Counted from the stretch's first letter, positions 50,768 to 60,163 are shown. The stretch is 64,000 nucleotides of DNA from UBA6022 sp032154105 (GCA_032154105.1 JALDYI010000001.1:1-64000); one strand, 5' to 3'. Notes: generated by a model from the letters alone, not told the origin. A program made the numbers and translations.

Positions 50768-51324
50768 TACTGTGCTACCTCCTTGTTGATTGTTACGTTG
50801 AGTTGAACGCTTACGGGATAGCCGCCCTCGTCTGATGATGCATTTGTCATTCCCTGGAGCGAGACATTACTAAAGACGTCCGATGCTTCAAGGGCAGCTT
50901 TTAGCGCAAGCCCTCCGTCGTAACTCTTGGCCTTGGCAGATAGTACAAAGGGAGTGCCAAATGTTTTAGCATCAAGATCAAGGCTGTCGAGGATGACATC
51001 TTGCGGGAGTGTTTGGGCTATGGCGAGGATTACTTTAGTGTAGTTCACCTCTTTATCAAGAATTGTTTTAGCTGTCGAAAGATTGGTTCGGAATGCTTGC
51101 GCCTCTGCCTGGACTGAGTTGTAGGAGCTGGCCTTCTCGGCGTTGAGGGCAATCTTCTTTTCGGCCTCAGCTTTGCTGGTATTCATAATGACAAATCCCG
51201 CACCCACCATAAGGCCCGTGGCGGCCATGACGCATAATGTCAGGACGGCATATCGCAGCAGTAGTACGTTGGTACGTGCTGCTTGGATTTGACGCTTTTC
51301 TTCAAGTGGCAGTAGGTTGATCAT
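50767..51324 (-). CDS. pilN: PilN-like pilus assembly protein
   Basis: A 185-aa protein beginning MINLLPLEEKRQI, the conserved cytoplasmic PilN motif (INLLP) that binds PilM. A membrane helix (about 24-46), coiled coil and ferredoxin-like outside domain follow. The start overlaps pilM by 4 bp (ATGA). Confidence 0.9.
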   Translation of the reverse strand: MINLLPLEEKRQIQAARTNVLLLRYAVLTLCVMAATGLMVGAGFVIMNTSKAEAEKKIALNAEKASSYNSVQAEAQAFRTNLSTAKTILDKEVNYTKVILAIAQTLPQDVILDSLDLDAKTFGTPFVLSAKAKSYDGGLALKAALEASDVFSNVSLQGMTNASSDEGGYPVSVQLNVTINKEVAQ

Positions 51325-52373
51325 TTCCAGATACTCCCCGGATCAATACTGGCGAGGCCAGCAACGGTGATGTAGCGTGGGCGGAACTGCTTGGCAGGTT
51401 GCGGTAATTTGGCAAAATCGAGCTGTTGCCATGGGCTAGCGACGCGGGCAGGCATCACAAGTTCATTGGTGAAGTAATCACCGATTCCAGGGACATTACT
51501 ACCGCCGCCAACGATAATGACCTGTTCGAGTTTGCGGTCGTCGCTGAGGCGCTCATTGTAGTAACGGATCACTTTACGTGTTTCGACGACAATGCGCTGC
51601 AGGCTTGGTCGAAGTGCAGTGGTGATCTTTTCCTGGCGAGGTCCGGCATTGAGGCCATTGAGAACCTTTAGCTGATGGGCATTTTCCAGTGGTACACCAA
51701 GTTTTTTGGCGATATCAAGTGTGAAGGTATTGCCGCCAACGCCAAGACCACCAGTAACGCGAATTGAGCCGTCAAGTACAGCGATGTCCGTAGTGGCTGG
51801 GCCAATGTCCACGATAACTGTTGGAAGATGGCCTTCTTCGGTCGCTTCAAGTACGCGTGCGACGGCGCTAATGCCTGGTTCGATCATGCTGACATTGAGC
51901 CCTGCATCTTTGACAGTGGTGGTGATCTTGTCGATAAGCGTTTTTGGAACGGCGCACATGAGAACGGTTAGGTCGGTTTTTGTGCGCTTGATAATTTCAT
52001 AGTCAATGTAGAGGAGGCCAATTGGAATTGGGATGTATTGGTCAACTTCAATTTCTACGGCGTCTTTGAGCGTGTGCTCGGCCGATACTGGAATGGTGAA
52101 GGTGCGAGAGAATGTTCGAGCGGTTGGTACGCCAAGAACAACATGATCACTCGAGAGGGTGCCTACGATTTTTTCCTTCAGGAGGAGTTGTAAGTTCTCG
52201 GTGAGGTATGAGTCGTCACCTTCAAGCGACGCGAGGACGCGTGTTGGATCGAGGTCGATTGAGCCATAGCCATGAACGAGCCACTTTTTAGCGTCGATCG
52301 ACATAACCTTGACACCAGTTTGACTGATATCGAGTCCGATAATTGGCTTGTCTTTATAGAATAATTTTGCCAT
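51321..52373 (-). CDS. pilM: PilM-like pilus assembly ATPase-fold protein
   Basis: A 350-aa actin-like protein. Motifs: PIIGLDISQTGVKVM (phosphate 1), TVIVDIGPATTDIAVLDG (phosphate 2) and QVIIVGGGSNVPGIGDYF (adenosine motif). It binds the N-terminus of PilN on the cytoplasmic side. A TATACT about 40 nt upstream of its start (minus strand) may give an internal promoter after pilC. Confidence 0.93.
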   Translation of the reverse strand: MAKLFYKDKPIIGLDISQTGVKVMSIDAKKWLVHGYGSIDLDPTRVLASLEGDDSYLTENLQLLLKEKIVGTLSSDHVVLGVPTARTFSRTFTIPVSAEHTLKDAVEIEVDQYIPIPIGLLYIDYEIIKRTKTDLTVLMCAVPKTLIDKITTTVKDAGLNVSMIEPGISAVARVLEATEEGHLPTVIVDIGPATTDIAVLDGSIRVTGGLGVGGNTFTLDIAKKLGVPLENAHQLKVLNGLNAGPRQEKITTALRPSLQRIVVETRKVIRYYNERLSDDRKLEQVIIVGGGSNVPGIGDYFTNELVMPARVASPWQQLDFAKLPQPAKQFRPRYITVAGLASIDPGSIWK

Positions 52374-52426
52374 TGATGCCCACTTTAATACTTATTTTAG
52401 TATACCATGAGCATGATAAAAATCTA

Positions 52427-53659
52427 CTAGCCTTTAATCTGATTTGCAAGGCCAGCGATAGGCGACATAACACTAGCCGCGATAAGTCCAACCATGCCGC
52501 CCATGATGACGATCATAACTGGTTCGATAATTGAGCTTAGTCCGTCAATCGCTACATCGACTTCTTCTTCGTAGAAGTCGGCTACTTTGACGAGAACCGT
52601 ATCAGTTTGGCCAGTTTCCTCACCGACGGATAGCATTTGGGCGACAATGGCCGGCCATAGCTCGGTGTTAGCTTCGATAATTTCAGATAATTGCTTACCA
52701 TTTTTTACTTGCTCGGCTGCGTCCTTTAAGGCTTTTTCATACACTGTATTACCGATGGCCCGAGCTGTAACGTCAAGTGCCTCAAGAACGGCGACGCCAG
52801 CACCCATGAGCGCCGAGAATGTTCGAGCAAAGCGTGCAACGGCAAGCTTGCGAATAATGGTCTTGATACCCGGGAGCTTGAGGATAATATGGTGGAATTG
52901 GGCTTTTCCAACTGGTGTTTTGAGGTAGCGTAGTAGTACGACAATACCGCCAATAAATAGCGGCAGAAGGATATACCACCAGTTAATCATGAAGTTGCTA
53001 ATACCAAGCATGATCTCGGTAATTAACGGAAGTGACGCCTCTGGTCCGGCGAGATCCTTAATCGTTTTACCAATCATTGGAATGACGAAGATCATGAGGC
53101 CAAAGAAAGCGAGAATGGTAATGACGATGAGGACCATCGGGTAGGTCATGGCGCTTTTTACTTTCTTGCGGATGGCGGCATTCTTTTCCTGCTGGAGAGC
53201 AAGACGCTTGAGGATGTCGTCGAGAATACCGGCCGCTTCACCTGCGCGCACCATGTTGACGTAGACGTCACTGAAGGTGTTTGGATATTTCCCCAGCGCA
53301 TCCGCCAGAGGTGATCCGCTTTGCACGTCTTTGACGACATTGCCAATAATCTTTTTGAGTGCGGGGCTTTCGGCGTGATCGCCAAGTGAGCTAAGCGCTC
53401 GCAAGATAGGTACACCGGCGCTGATCATGGCGCTGAGCTGACGAGTGAACATGACGATGTCGTCGGCTTTTACCTTGTTACCCCCGAGGAGATCATTGAG
53501 GGTGAACTGATTTTTGCTCGATGAGCCATCTTTGATGCTGATCGGACGAAGATTTTGCTTGGCAAGAGCAGCAATGACAGACGAGCGATCGGTTGCTTCG
53601 AGCGAGCCCGTAATGGTGTGGTTTTGGGCATTTGTAGCTGTGTAGTTGAAGGTTGCCAT
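52427..53659 (-). CDS. pilC: PilC/GspF inner-membrane platform protein
   Basis: A 410-aa platform protein with two GspF domains, MFTRQLSAMISAGVPILRAL (about 67-86) and FARTFSALMGAGVAVLEALDV (about 275-295), each followed by helices; it starts 2 bp after pilB. It transmits motor rotation to pilin insertion or extraction. Confidence 0.95.
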   Translation of the reverse strand: MATFNYTATNAQNHTITGSLEATDRSSVIAALAKQNLRPISIKDGSSSKNQFTLNDLLGGNKVKADDIVMFTRQLSAMISAGVPILRALSSLGDHAESPALKKIIGNVVKDVQSGSPLADALGKYPNTFSDVYVNMVRAGEAAGILDDILKRLALQQEKNAAIRKKVKSAMTYPMVLIVITILAFFGLMIFVIPMIGKTIKDLAGPEASLPLITEIMLGISNFMINWWYILLPLFIGGIVVLLRYLKTPVGKAQFHHIILKLPGIKTIIRKLAVARFARTFSALMGAGVAVLEALDVTARAIGNTVYEKALKDAAEQVKNGKQLSEIIEANTELWPAIVAQMLSVGEETGQTDTVLVKVADFYEEEVDVAIDGLSSIIEPVMIVIMGGMVGLIAASVMSPIAGLANQIKG

Positions 53660-53661
53660 GA

Positions 53662-55440
53662 TTATTCTTTTGTGACCCTGAGAACTTCTTCGACGGTCGT
53701 GTTACCGCGGATGGCCTTTACGAGGCCATCGGTTTGCATAGTGGTCATACCTTCATCGATAGCAAGGTCTTGAATTTGATTGCTGGTGGCGTTGGCAACG
53801 ATGAGTTTTTGCATTGGAACGCTGTTGCCAAGCACTTCATAGATGCCAATACGGCCTTTGTAACCGGTATGATTACATTCTTCACAGCCATCCGGCGAGG
53901 CTTTCCAGAGTGTCTTGATGGTCTCCTCGGTAGTACCAAGGGGTGTTTCGCCGCCAACTTTTTGTTCAGCCGCTTGTTGTTCAAGATCGTGGACGCGTTT
54001 GAAGTTTTGACCATCTTTGAGATAAAAGAGATGAACGATAGCTTGCTTTTCATCTTCTGACGGCTCGTAGCTCTGACGGCAGTTCATACACAGGCGTCGA
54101 ACGAGGCGCTGTCCAACGACGGCTTTGACGGTGCTGGCGATCAGGAATGGCTCGATGCCCATATCAAGCAGACGCGGTAGGCAAGTAGCCGCATTGTTGG
54201 TGTGGAGTGTGCTAAACACAAGGTGTCCCGTAAGCGCGGCTTGCACAGCCAGGTTAGCTGTTTCGCCGTCACGGACCTCACCGACCATGATGATATTCGG
54301 GTCTTGGCGAAGGAGTGCGCGGAGGCCGGATGCGAAGGTCATGCCGGCTTTGGCATTGGTTTGTGTCTGGTTGACGCCGGGGATCTTATACTCGACCGGG
54401 TCTTCAATGGTTGAGATGTTGACATCAGGGGTATTGAGCCTCGTAAGCACGCTAAAGAGGCTGGTTGACTTACCGGAACCAGTTGGGCCAGTCACGAGCA
54501 CCATGCCGTTTGGCTCGGTAAGGGCAACTTCAATGACCGAAAGAGAGCGCCCCCAATAGCCGAGCTGCTGTAAGGTAACAGCTTGGTTTGACTCGTCGAG
54601 AATACGCATAACGATCTTTTCGCCGTCGGCAATTGGTAGGGTGCTGACACGAAGGGCGTACTGCTTGCCGCCAACATTGATCTTGAAGCGACCATCTTGT
54701 GGGACGCGACGTTCATCAATCTTGAGATTGGATAGAATTTTGATACGGCTTACAAGGGCACCGAGAACGTTTCGCGGTAGGCGGTTAACCTCTTTAAGGA
54801 CACCGTCGATACGGTAGCGGATCTGGACAAAATCTTCACGAGGTTCGATGTGAATATCGCTGGCACTTGAACGAATAGCGTATTCGAGGAGGAGATTAAC
54901 CGTTTGAGCAATAGGTGAGTCTTCGGCGACATCGGCTTCGGTGACATCTTGAGTTTCGTTATCGTCGCGTTGAATATCGATGACTTCATTGAGTTCTTCG
55001 TTGACGTCTCCACGATAGTTTTCGAGGCACGAGAGAATGTTTTCGTGGGTCGCGATGTAAACTTTGACGTTCTCGCCAATTTGCTTCTGGATAAAGTTGA
55101 GCGCCTGGACATCATCGGGGTCTTCCATTGCAAGATGCTGCAGGCCATCTTCATCCACCTTAAATAGAACGGCGCTGTACTGACGAGCGATACGCTCGGG
55201 GATTTTAGAGAGGGCATCGCTTGGAATATCACGCGGATCAACCTTGATATAGGGAATTTCGGCGTAGGTTGCGAAGGCCTGTACAAGCCCCTCTTCGGTG
55301 GCGAGCTCGTGTTGAATTGCAAGATCTTGCATCGGACGACGCGAACGAGCCCCCTCTTCTTTCAGAGTGGCGAGCTGCTCTTTAGTAGCCGCACCGCTGC
55401 GCTCGAGCAATTTTTCGATGGTAACATCTGAAATACGCAT
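53662..55440 (-). CDS. pilB: PilB/GspE pilus extension ATPase
   Basis: A 592-aa motor ATPase. N-terminal MshEN-like domain (residues 1-150), Walker A VTGPTGSGKSTSL, Asp box ISTIEDPVEY, Walker B NIIMVGEVRDGETA, His box GHLVFSTLHTN, and the zinc-binding tetracysteine CMNCRQSYEP ... CEECNHTGYKGR. It heads the pilBCMNO operon, divergent from tsaE. On the minus strand TATAGT lies 14 nt upstream of the ATG. No PilT retraction ATPase is seen in this window. Confidence 0.96.
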   Translation of the reverse strand: MRISDVTIEKLLERSGAATKEQLATLKEEGARSRRPMQDLAIQHELATEEGLVQAFATYAEIPYIKVDPRDIPSDALSKIPERIARQYSAVLFKVDEDGLQHLAMEDPDDVQALNFIQKQIGENVKVYIATHENILSCLENYRGDVNEELNEVIDIQRDDNETQDVTEADVAEDSPIAQTVNLLLEYAIRSSASDIHIEPREDFVQIRYRIDGVLKEVNRLPRNVLGALVSRIKILSNLKIDERRVPQDGRFKINVGGKQYALRVSTLPIADGEKIVMRILDESNQAVTLQQLGYWGRSLSVIEVALTEPNGMVLVTGPTGSGKSTSLFSVLTRLNTPDVNISTIEDPVEYKIPGVNQTQTNAKAGMTFASGLRALLRQDPNIIMVGEVRDGETANLAVQAALTGHLVFSTLHTNNAATCLPRLLDMGIEPFLIASTVKAVVGQRLVRRLCMNCRQSYEPSEDEKQAIVHLFYLKDGQNFKRVHDLEQQAAEQKVGGETPLGTTEETIKTLWKASPDGCEECNHTGYKGRIGIYEVLGNSVPMQKLIVANATSNQIQDLAIDEGMTTMQTDGLVKAIRGNTTVEEVLRVTKE

Positions 55441-55521
55441 ACTGGTTATGCTCTACTATACGTCAGGTACTTCAAAAGTACTAGTCACTTTCGGGCTTTT
55501 TGAGGTGGTATAATAGGCGAA

Positions 55522-55977
55522 GTGATTATCGAGGTTCATAGCGAAGAAGAGATGAAGCAGTTTGGTGCACGGCTTGGTGCGCTGCTTCGAGGTGGCGAGA
55601 CAATTGAGTTGGTTGGTGACGTTGGAGCTGGCAAGACGACACTCACAAAAGGTATTGCCTATGGGATGAAGATCGACGAGGATGTGCAAAGTCCGAGCTT
55701 TACGATTAGCCGTGTATATGAGGCGAGAGATGGCCTTGAGCTCGCTCACTATGACTTTTATCGACTACAAGACGCAGGTATTATGGCAAACGAACTGCAT
55801 GAAACGCTGCATGATCCGAGAAGTGTGACGATTATCGAGTGGGCCGATATTATTAAGGGCATCCTTCCGGAAGACCACGTGCGTGTTCATCTCACTTCGC
55901 CAACTGAGGCGACTCGATTGGTTGAGATTGTAGCCGGTGGCACAGATAGTCAGGCGCTCGTGAGGCAGTTGGTATGA
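55522..55977 (+). CDS. tsaE: tRNA t6A modification ATPase TsaE
   Basis: A 151-aa P-loop protein needed for threonylcarbamoyladenosine at position 37 of tRNAs. Motifs: LVGDVGAGKTTLTKGI (Walker A), SPSFTISRVY, AHYDFYRLQD and VTIIEWADI. TATAAT (55509-55514) lies 7 nt before the GTG start: a leaderless GTG. It overlaps tsaB by 4 bp. Confidence 0.95.
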   Translation: MIIEVHSEEEMKQFGARLGALLRGGETIELVGDVGAGKTTLTKGIAYGMKIDEDVQSPSFTISRVYEARDGLELAHYDFYRLQDAGIMANELHETLHDPRSVTIIEWADIIKGILPEDHVRVHLTSPTEATRLVEIVAGGTDSQALVRQLV

Positions 55978-56360
55978 TTATTCTTCTCGATACGTCGACC
56001 CCACTTTGTACATTGACATTAGTAAATGACAATATCTGGGTTGAGGCAGAGTGGCAGGCTGATCGCACCCTTGCCAAGGGTCTGCTCGGCTACCTTCAGT
56101 CGCAGCTTGCGCTGCAGGGTAAGACGTGGCAAGATGTGACTGGCGTCGGTGTATTCATGGGCCCCGGTAGTTTTACCGGCCTTCGTATCGGACTGACTGT
56201 GCTTAATACTATGGCTGACGCTCTTGGGATTGCGATCGTTGGAGCTACCGGAGATAACTGGAAAGAAGATGCTTTGGTGCGACTACGCGGCGGTGAGAGC
56301 GATAGGATTGTCTTGCCTGAGTACGGTAGCGAAGCGCATATTACAAAGCCGCGAAAATAG
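55974..56360 (+). CDS. tsaB: TsaB-like protein, short form
   Basis: A 128-aa protein matching the N-terminal half of TsaB (usually ~220-230 aa): IILLDTSTPLCTLTLVND and the diagnostic VGVFMGPGSFTGLRIGLTVLNTMADAL. The C-terminal half is missing and the frame ends normally, without a visible frameshift. TsaB holds TsaD in the t6A complex, mostly through the N-terminal part, so a short protein may still work. It follows tsaE with a 4-bp overlap. Confidence 0.85.
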   Translation: MIILLDTSTPLCTLTLVNDNIWVEAEWQADRTLAKGLLGYLQSQLALQGKTWQDVTGVGVFMGPGSFTGLRIGLTVLNTMADALGIAIVGATGDNWKEDALVRLRGGESDRIVLPEYGSEAHITKPRK

Positions 56361-56420
56361 ACTATTGCGTCTATGGTAATATAAAATAAATACAACAACG
56401 TTAATGTAAATAGGGGGCCT

Positions 56421-56960
56421 ATGAAACAACGCGGATTCACAATCGTCGAACTTTTGATCGTGATTGTTATCATCGGTATCCTGGCGGCTATTACGATTGT
56501 TGCCTATAACGGTATTCAGGGTCGCGCAAGAGACAGTGCCCGTCTTAGCGATATCAACGCGATTCGTAAAGCCCTGGAGGTGTATAAGAGTTTTAATAAT
56601 GGTGAATATCCTGAAGAGAATGCCTCTACTTGGGAATACAGCTATACCAGTCCTCAAACTTTCCTAGCTGCTCTGAAGCCATATCTTGGAAATGTGCCAA
56701 TTGACCCAGTGAACAGTACTTCACACTATTATTACTATTATCTTTATGATGCGGGATATGCGGGCGGGGGTAATGGCATAGTGTGCCCGGCTGCTCGCGG
56801 CAAGTTCTATGTCCTGGGTGTTCTTGGTCTGGATGGCTCAAATGGTGCGAGTATTTCACCAGGCTGGAGGTGCGAGGATCCTAATACTGCGATTAATCCT
56901 GGCAACGGCGGATGGAATGCTGGCACGACTCGAGCTGCCTGGGGCTCATTTACGAATTAA
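56421..56960 (+). CDS. type IV prepilin, 179 aa (major pilin candidate)
   Basis: A very short leader MKQRG^FTIVELL, the shared hydrophobic helix ending IVAYNGIQ, then a helix RDSARLSDINAIRKALEVY and a C-terminal domain with two Cys forming a probable D-loop. GGGGG lies 6 nt before the ATG. It is the closest prepilin to the pil operon and has the most canonical start, so it is the best candidate for the major pilin (inference). Confidence 0.92.
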   Translation: MKQRGFTIVELLIVIVIIGILAAITIVAYNGIQGRARDSARLSDINAIRKALEVYKSFNNGEYPEENASTWEYSYTSPQTFLAALKPYLGNVPIDPVNSTSHYYYYYLYDAGYAGGGNGIVCPAARGKFYVLGVLGLDGSNGASISPGWRCEDPNTAINPGNGGWNAGTTRAAWGSFTN

Positions 56961-57127
56961 GCTGCTTTTTCATGCTTGCCGAGTTGCTGTAAAGAGCGCT
57001 ACAATAAGAATAGCTTTTATAGTTAAAGCTCTGATTATATTTTTGATAAACACACGCTCACCGTTCACTCTTGCTACTGATGCATATTTTGTTATCGACT
57101 GTCGGTGATGCGAAGAAAGGAACAGAC

Positions 57128-58618
57128 ATGATAGAGGGGATAATTGCCGCAATTATTGGGGTTATTTTTGGCACCGCAGGAACGGTCGTCTACCAAAAAC
57201 GCCAGGCTGCCGCCGGTAAGAACCGTGCCGAAAGGGAGATAGCTCAAGCTCAGTCAAAAGCCAGCGACATTGTATTGAAAGCCAAGGATGAAGCAATCCA
57301 GCTTGAAAGTGAGCGACGACGAGAGTGGAAGAAAACAGAAAATCGTCTCGCAGATCGAGAGGTTACACTTGATCGTAAGCTTGACGAACTCGACAAGCGA
57401 ACCGAGAAGCTACGCCACCAAGAAGATGAGGTCGAGGAACTAAAAGCGGAGATTCGCGATATTCGCACCAAGCAGCAGGAAAAGCTTGAGAAGATCGCTG
57501 GTCTCAAGAAAGCCGATGCCGCCGATAAGCTCCTCCAGATGACCGAGCGTGATATCAAGCACGATCTTGTCGGTCTTGTGAATAAGCTGCAGCACGACGC
57601 CCAAGAAGATGCCGAAGAGCGGGCGCAGACAATTCTGGTGACTGCTATGGAGCGCATGAGCTCTGAGGTGACGGCGGAACGAACAGTCACGGCAATCAAA
57701 CTGACTGATGACGAAATGAAGGGCCGTATTATTGGCAAAGAAGGCCGTAATATCCAGGCACTTCAGCGTGCGACTGGTGTGGATATTCTAGTCGATGACA
57801 CTCCTGGCATGGTGGTGCTTAGTAGTTTTGACCCGATTCGTCGCCAAGTTGCCCGCCTGACACTTGAAATGCTCATGAAAGATGGTCGCATTCACCCGGG
57901 CCGCATTGAAGAGGTGGTCGCTAAGGCTGAGAAGCAGATTGAGAAAGATATTATCCGCGCTGGTGAAGATACAGCTCGTGAAGTTGGTGTGGTGGGGATT
58001 CCAAAAGAGATGTTGCGTCTCTTGGGCGAATTGAAATACCGCACGTCGTACGGTCAGAACGTGCTACTTCATAGTACCGAAATGGCACACATGGCGGGAC
58101 TTATTGCCGAAGAGATTGGCGCGAACGTGCGCGTGACGAAGATTGCGACACTTCTTCATGATGTCGGCAAGGCAGTCACGCACAAGATTGAGGGAAAACA
58201 CCACCATATCGGAGCGGAACTTGCCCGTAAATACGGCATGAGCGAAGATATCGCCCACGCTATCGAGGCGCATCACGATGATGTCGAGGCGACAACTCCA
58301 GAGGCGTTGGTTGTGCGTGTGGTTGACGCCGTGTCGGCGGCTCGCCCGGGTGCGCGCAATATTAGTGCCGAGAATTTCTCGGAGCGTATGCGCGATCTTG
58401 AAAATGTTGCACTTAGCTTTGACGGTATCGATAAGGCATACGCTATCTCGGCCGGTCGTGAAGTTCGTGTCATTGTCAGTCCTAAGGCTATCGATGATCT
58501 CAATGCTATTAAATTAGCGCGTGATATTGCCACGAAAATTGAGAGTACGATGCAATATCCAGGCACAATTAAAGTGAATGTTATTCGTGAGACACGCGCG
58601 ATAGAATTTGCCAAGTAA
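57128..58618 (+). CDS. rny: ribonuclease Y
   Basis: A 496-aa membrane-anchored endoribonuclease for mRNA turnover. N-terminal helix (about 2-22), long coiled coil (about 30-170), KH domain (GRIIGKEGRNIQALQRATGVD), HD domain (TLLHDVGKAVTHKIEGKHH) and C-terminal RNase Y region. ATG 57128 is chosen because GAAAGGAACAG precedes it; the open frame upstream from 57071 has none. A promoter TTGCCG-N18-TACAAT near 56977-57005 leaves a leader of over 100 nt with a small hairpin. Confidence 0.95.
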   Translation: MIEGIIAAIIGVIFGTAGTVVYQKRQAAAGKNRAEREIAQAQSKASDIVLKAKDEAIQLESERRREWKKTENRLADREVTLDRKLDELDKRTEKLRHQEDEVEELKAEIRDIRTKQQEKLEKIAGLKKADAADKLLQMTERDIKHDLVGLVNKLQHDAQEDAEERAQTILVTAMERMSSEVTAERTVTAIKLTDDEMKGRIIGKEGRNIQALQRATGVDILVDDTPGMVVLSSFDPIRRQVARLTLEMLMKDGRIHPGRIEEVVAKAEKQIEKDIIRAGEDTAREVGVVGIPKEMLRLLGELKYRTSYGQNVLLHSTEMAHMAGLIAEEIGANVRVTKIATLLHDVGKAVTHKIEGKHHHIGAELARKYGMSEDIAHAIEAHHDDVEATTPEALVVRVVDAVSAARPGARNISAENFSERMRDLENVALSFDGIDKAYAISAGREVRVIVSPKAIDDLNAIKLARDIATKIESTMQYPGTIKVNVIRETRAIEFAK

Positions 58619-58624
58619 GACGTG

Positions 58625-59101
58625 ATGCATACATATACCCCTGCACAAAAAGCCGCCTGGCTCGATAGTTTTGATAAGCGAGTCGCAAGTGCGAGCGTTA
58701 TACTCGAAGACGCAGCGGGTAAAGTATTGATCGTCAAGGCACACTACAAAGACTATTGGACGTTTCCGGGCGGTATGCTCGATGATAGGGAGACGCCAAA
58801 ACAGGCGGCTATTCGTGAGGTGTTCGAAGAAGTCGGGATTAAGCTCGATGAATCGGCGGTGACGTTTGGTTGGGTTGCCTCGCGCACGAGCCAGCACCTT
58901 ATGACGTATCAATTTGTATTTAAGGCCCCGCTATCTGAGCTTGATAAGTTAAAGATTACCCTTCAGCGTAGCGAGATCGAGGAGAGTCGACTGGTGAGCC
59001 GTGATGATATCCAGTCGGGTGATCTCCGCTACGGTAAGGTGATTAAAAACTGGTCTGATAATACAGACGGTTACGTCGAGCAGACGTTTGGCGACATCTA
59101 G
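58625..59101 (+). CDS. Nudix hydrolase
   Basis: A 158-aa Nudix protein with a complete box: GGMLDDRETPKQAAIREVFEEVGI (GX5EX7REUXEEXGU). The sequence around it (KAHYKDYWTFP) is similar to mutT/ADP-ribose pyrophosphatase-like members; substrate unknown. It starts 6 bp after rny (GTG 58622 is an alternative) and is probably co-transcribed. Confidence 0.9.
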   Translation: MHTYTPAQKAAWLDSFDKRVASASVILEDAAGKVLIVKAHYKDYWTFPGGMLDDRETPKQAAIREVFEEVGIKLDESAVTFGWVASRTSQHLMTYQFVFKAPLSELDKLKITLQRSEIEESRLVSRDDIQSGDLRYGKVIKNWSDNTDGYVEQTFGDI

Positions 59102-59104
59102 GGT

Positions 59105-59758
59105 TTATTGCAAGATATTGATCGCTCGGGCTGCGACAAGTACGACAGTAATAACAGACACGAGTGCTTGAATCATCATTAGCGCTTTGGCACGTCGTGA
59201 CACCGGTATGGTGTCGGCTGAGGCAAAGTTGGTAACATTTGTCGCCGATAGATAGAGATAATCCACAAATCCTGGCAGCCATTTCTTTGTAAACACGAGT
59301 GGGTGAAGCATTTGCGGGAAAACAAAGTCTTCGCGCGAAGTCGTGTTGGTGGCTCGCTTTTCTGGCCCGCCACCGTCCATCTCCCAGTACCAAAGCGCAA
59401 ACATCATAATGTTGGTGACGTACACCACGAGTCCGTTAATAAGCAGGTCGTGGCCGTCAACTGCCTTGTCGCCAAAAAACAGCGCGCCAAGGAGGAGGAA
59501 AAGCGACACGATATTGATAAGTGTAATAAATCCGATCAGCCCAATGCCGAGTGCACGTCGGGTCTTGCTCACTTTTCCGTAGCCAGCTGGAGTAATGAAG
59601 GTGAGAATAACAATCAGAAAGAGTTCGAGTGCGATGATGGCGAATTTATCAAACGGGAGCAATGCCGAGTTGGTGAAAAACTGTAAGCAGACAACGAATA
59701 GGAGTGCAAGCTGCGCGTGCCAGATTGGGTCATGGTTGCGCTCAAAAAGTTTATGCAT
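59105..59758 (-). CDS. membrane protein with ion-channel-like C-terminus
   Basis: A 217-aa protein with six predicted helices. The C-terminal part, LYLSATNVTNFASADTIPVSRRAKALMMIQALVS, resembles the pore-loop arrangement of DUF1345/two-helix ion channel proteins (YSATNFTTFGYGD-type) but has no GYG/GFG filter. Function unknown. TACACT lies 9 nt before ATG 59758 on the minus strand. Confidence 0.75.
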   Translation of the reverse strand: MHKLFERNHDPIWHAQLALLFVVCLQFFTNSALLPFDKFAIIALELFLIVILTFITPAGYGKVSKTRRALGIGLIGFITLINIVSLFLLLGALFFGDKAVDGHDLLINGLVVYVTNIMMFALWYWEMDGGGPEKRATNTTSREDFVFPQMLHPLVFTKKWLPGFVDYLYLSATNVTNFASADTIPVSRRAKALMMIQALVSVITVVLVAARAINILQ

Positions 59759-59896
59759 AGTAGAGTTAGTGTAGCAAACAAATGTCGTGTCAGCTAGTTT
59801 GAGACGAACTGTTATTTGTGTGAATTTTATTACATTACCTGATCTTTAGGGTTTGTATACTAAAGTTGCAATCAATCTAGGCAGAAGGAGGTGAAC

Positions 59897-60133
59897 ATGA
59901 TACGGCAATATGACAAAACCCAGCTTCCGGACTATGATGATGAAATTGACGACGATCCAGATCTCGGTGACCCATTTATGGACGATGAGCCAGAAGAGCC
60001 CGAGATGGATTGGAACTCGCCTTACCGCGGTATCGAGGAAGCCCGGCGACATTTAGAGGAGCATGGCGATGATAGTGAGTATGGTATAGGTGAAGAAGAT
60101 GATGATACAAAGAAGGATACTTCTGGATCGTAA
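59897..60133 (+). CDS. small highly acidic protein, 78 aa
   Basis: Some 40 percent of the residues are Asp or Glu (YDDEIDDDPDLGDPFMDDEPEEPEMD), with few Lys, so it should be very acidic and mostly disordered. A near-perfect ribosome binding site AGAAGGAGGTGA lies just before ATG 59897, and TATACT is about 35 nt upstream, so it should be well translated. No family recognised; perhaps a stress or nucleic-acid mimic protein (inference). Confidence 0.75.
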   Translation: MIRQYDKTQLPDYDDEIDDDPDLGDPFMDDEPEEPEMDWNSPYRGIEEARRHLEEHGDDSEYGIGEEDDDTKKDTSGS

Positions 60134-60163
60134 GTCCCTATCGGAATGTTCATGGTGAGTGTT

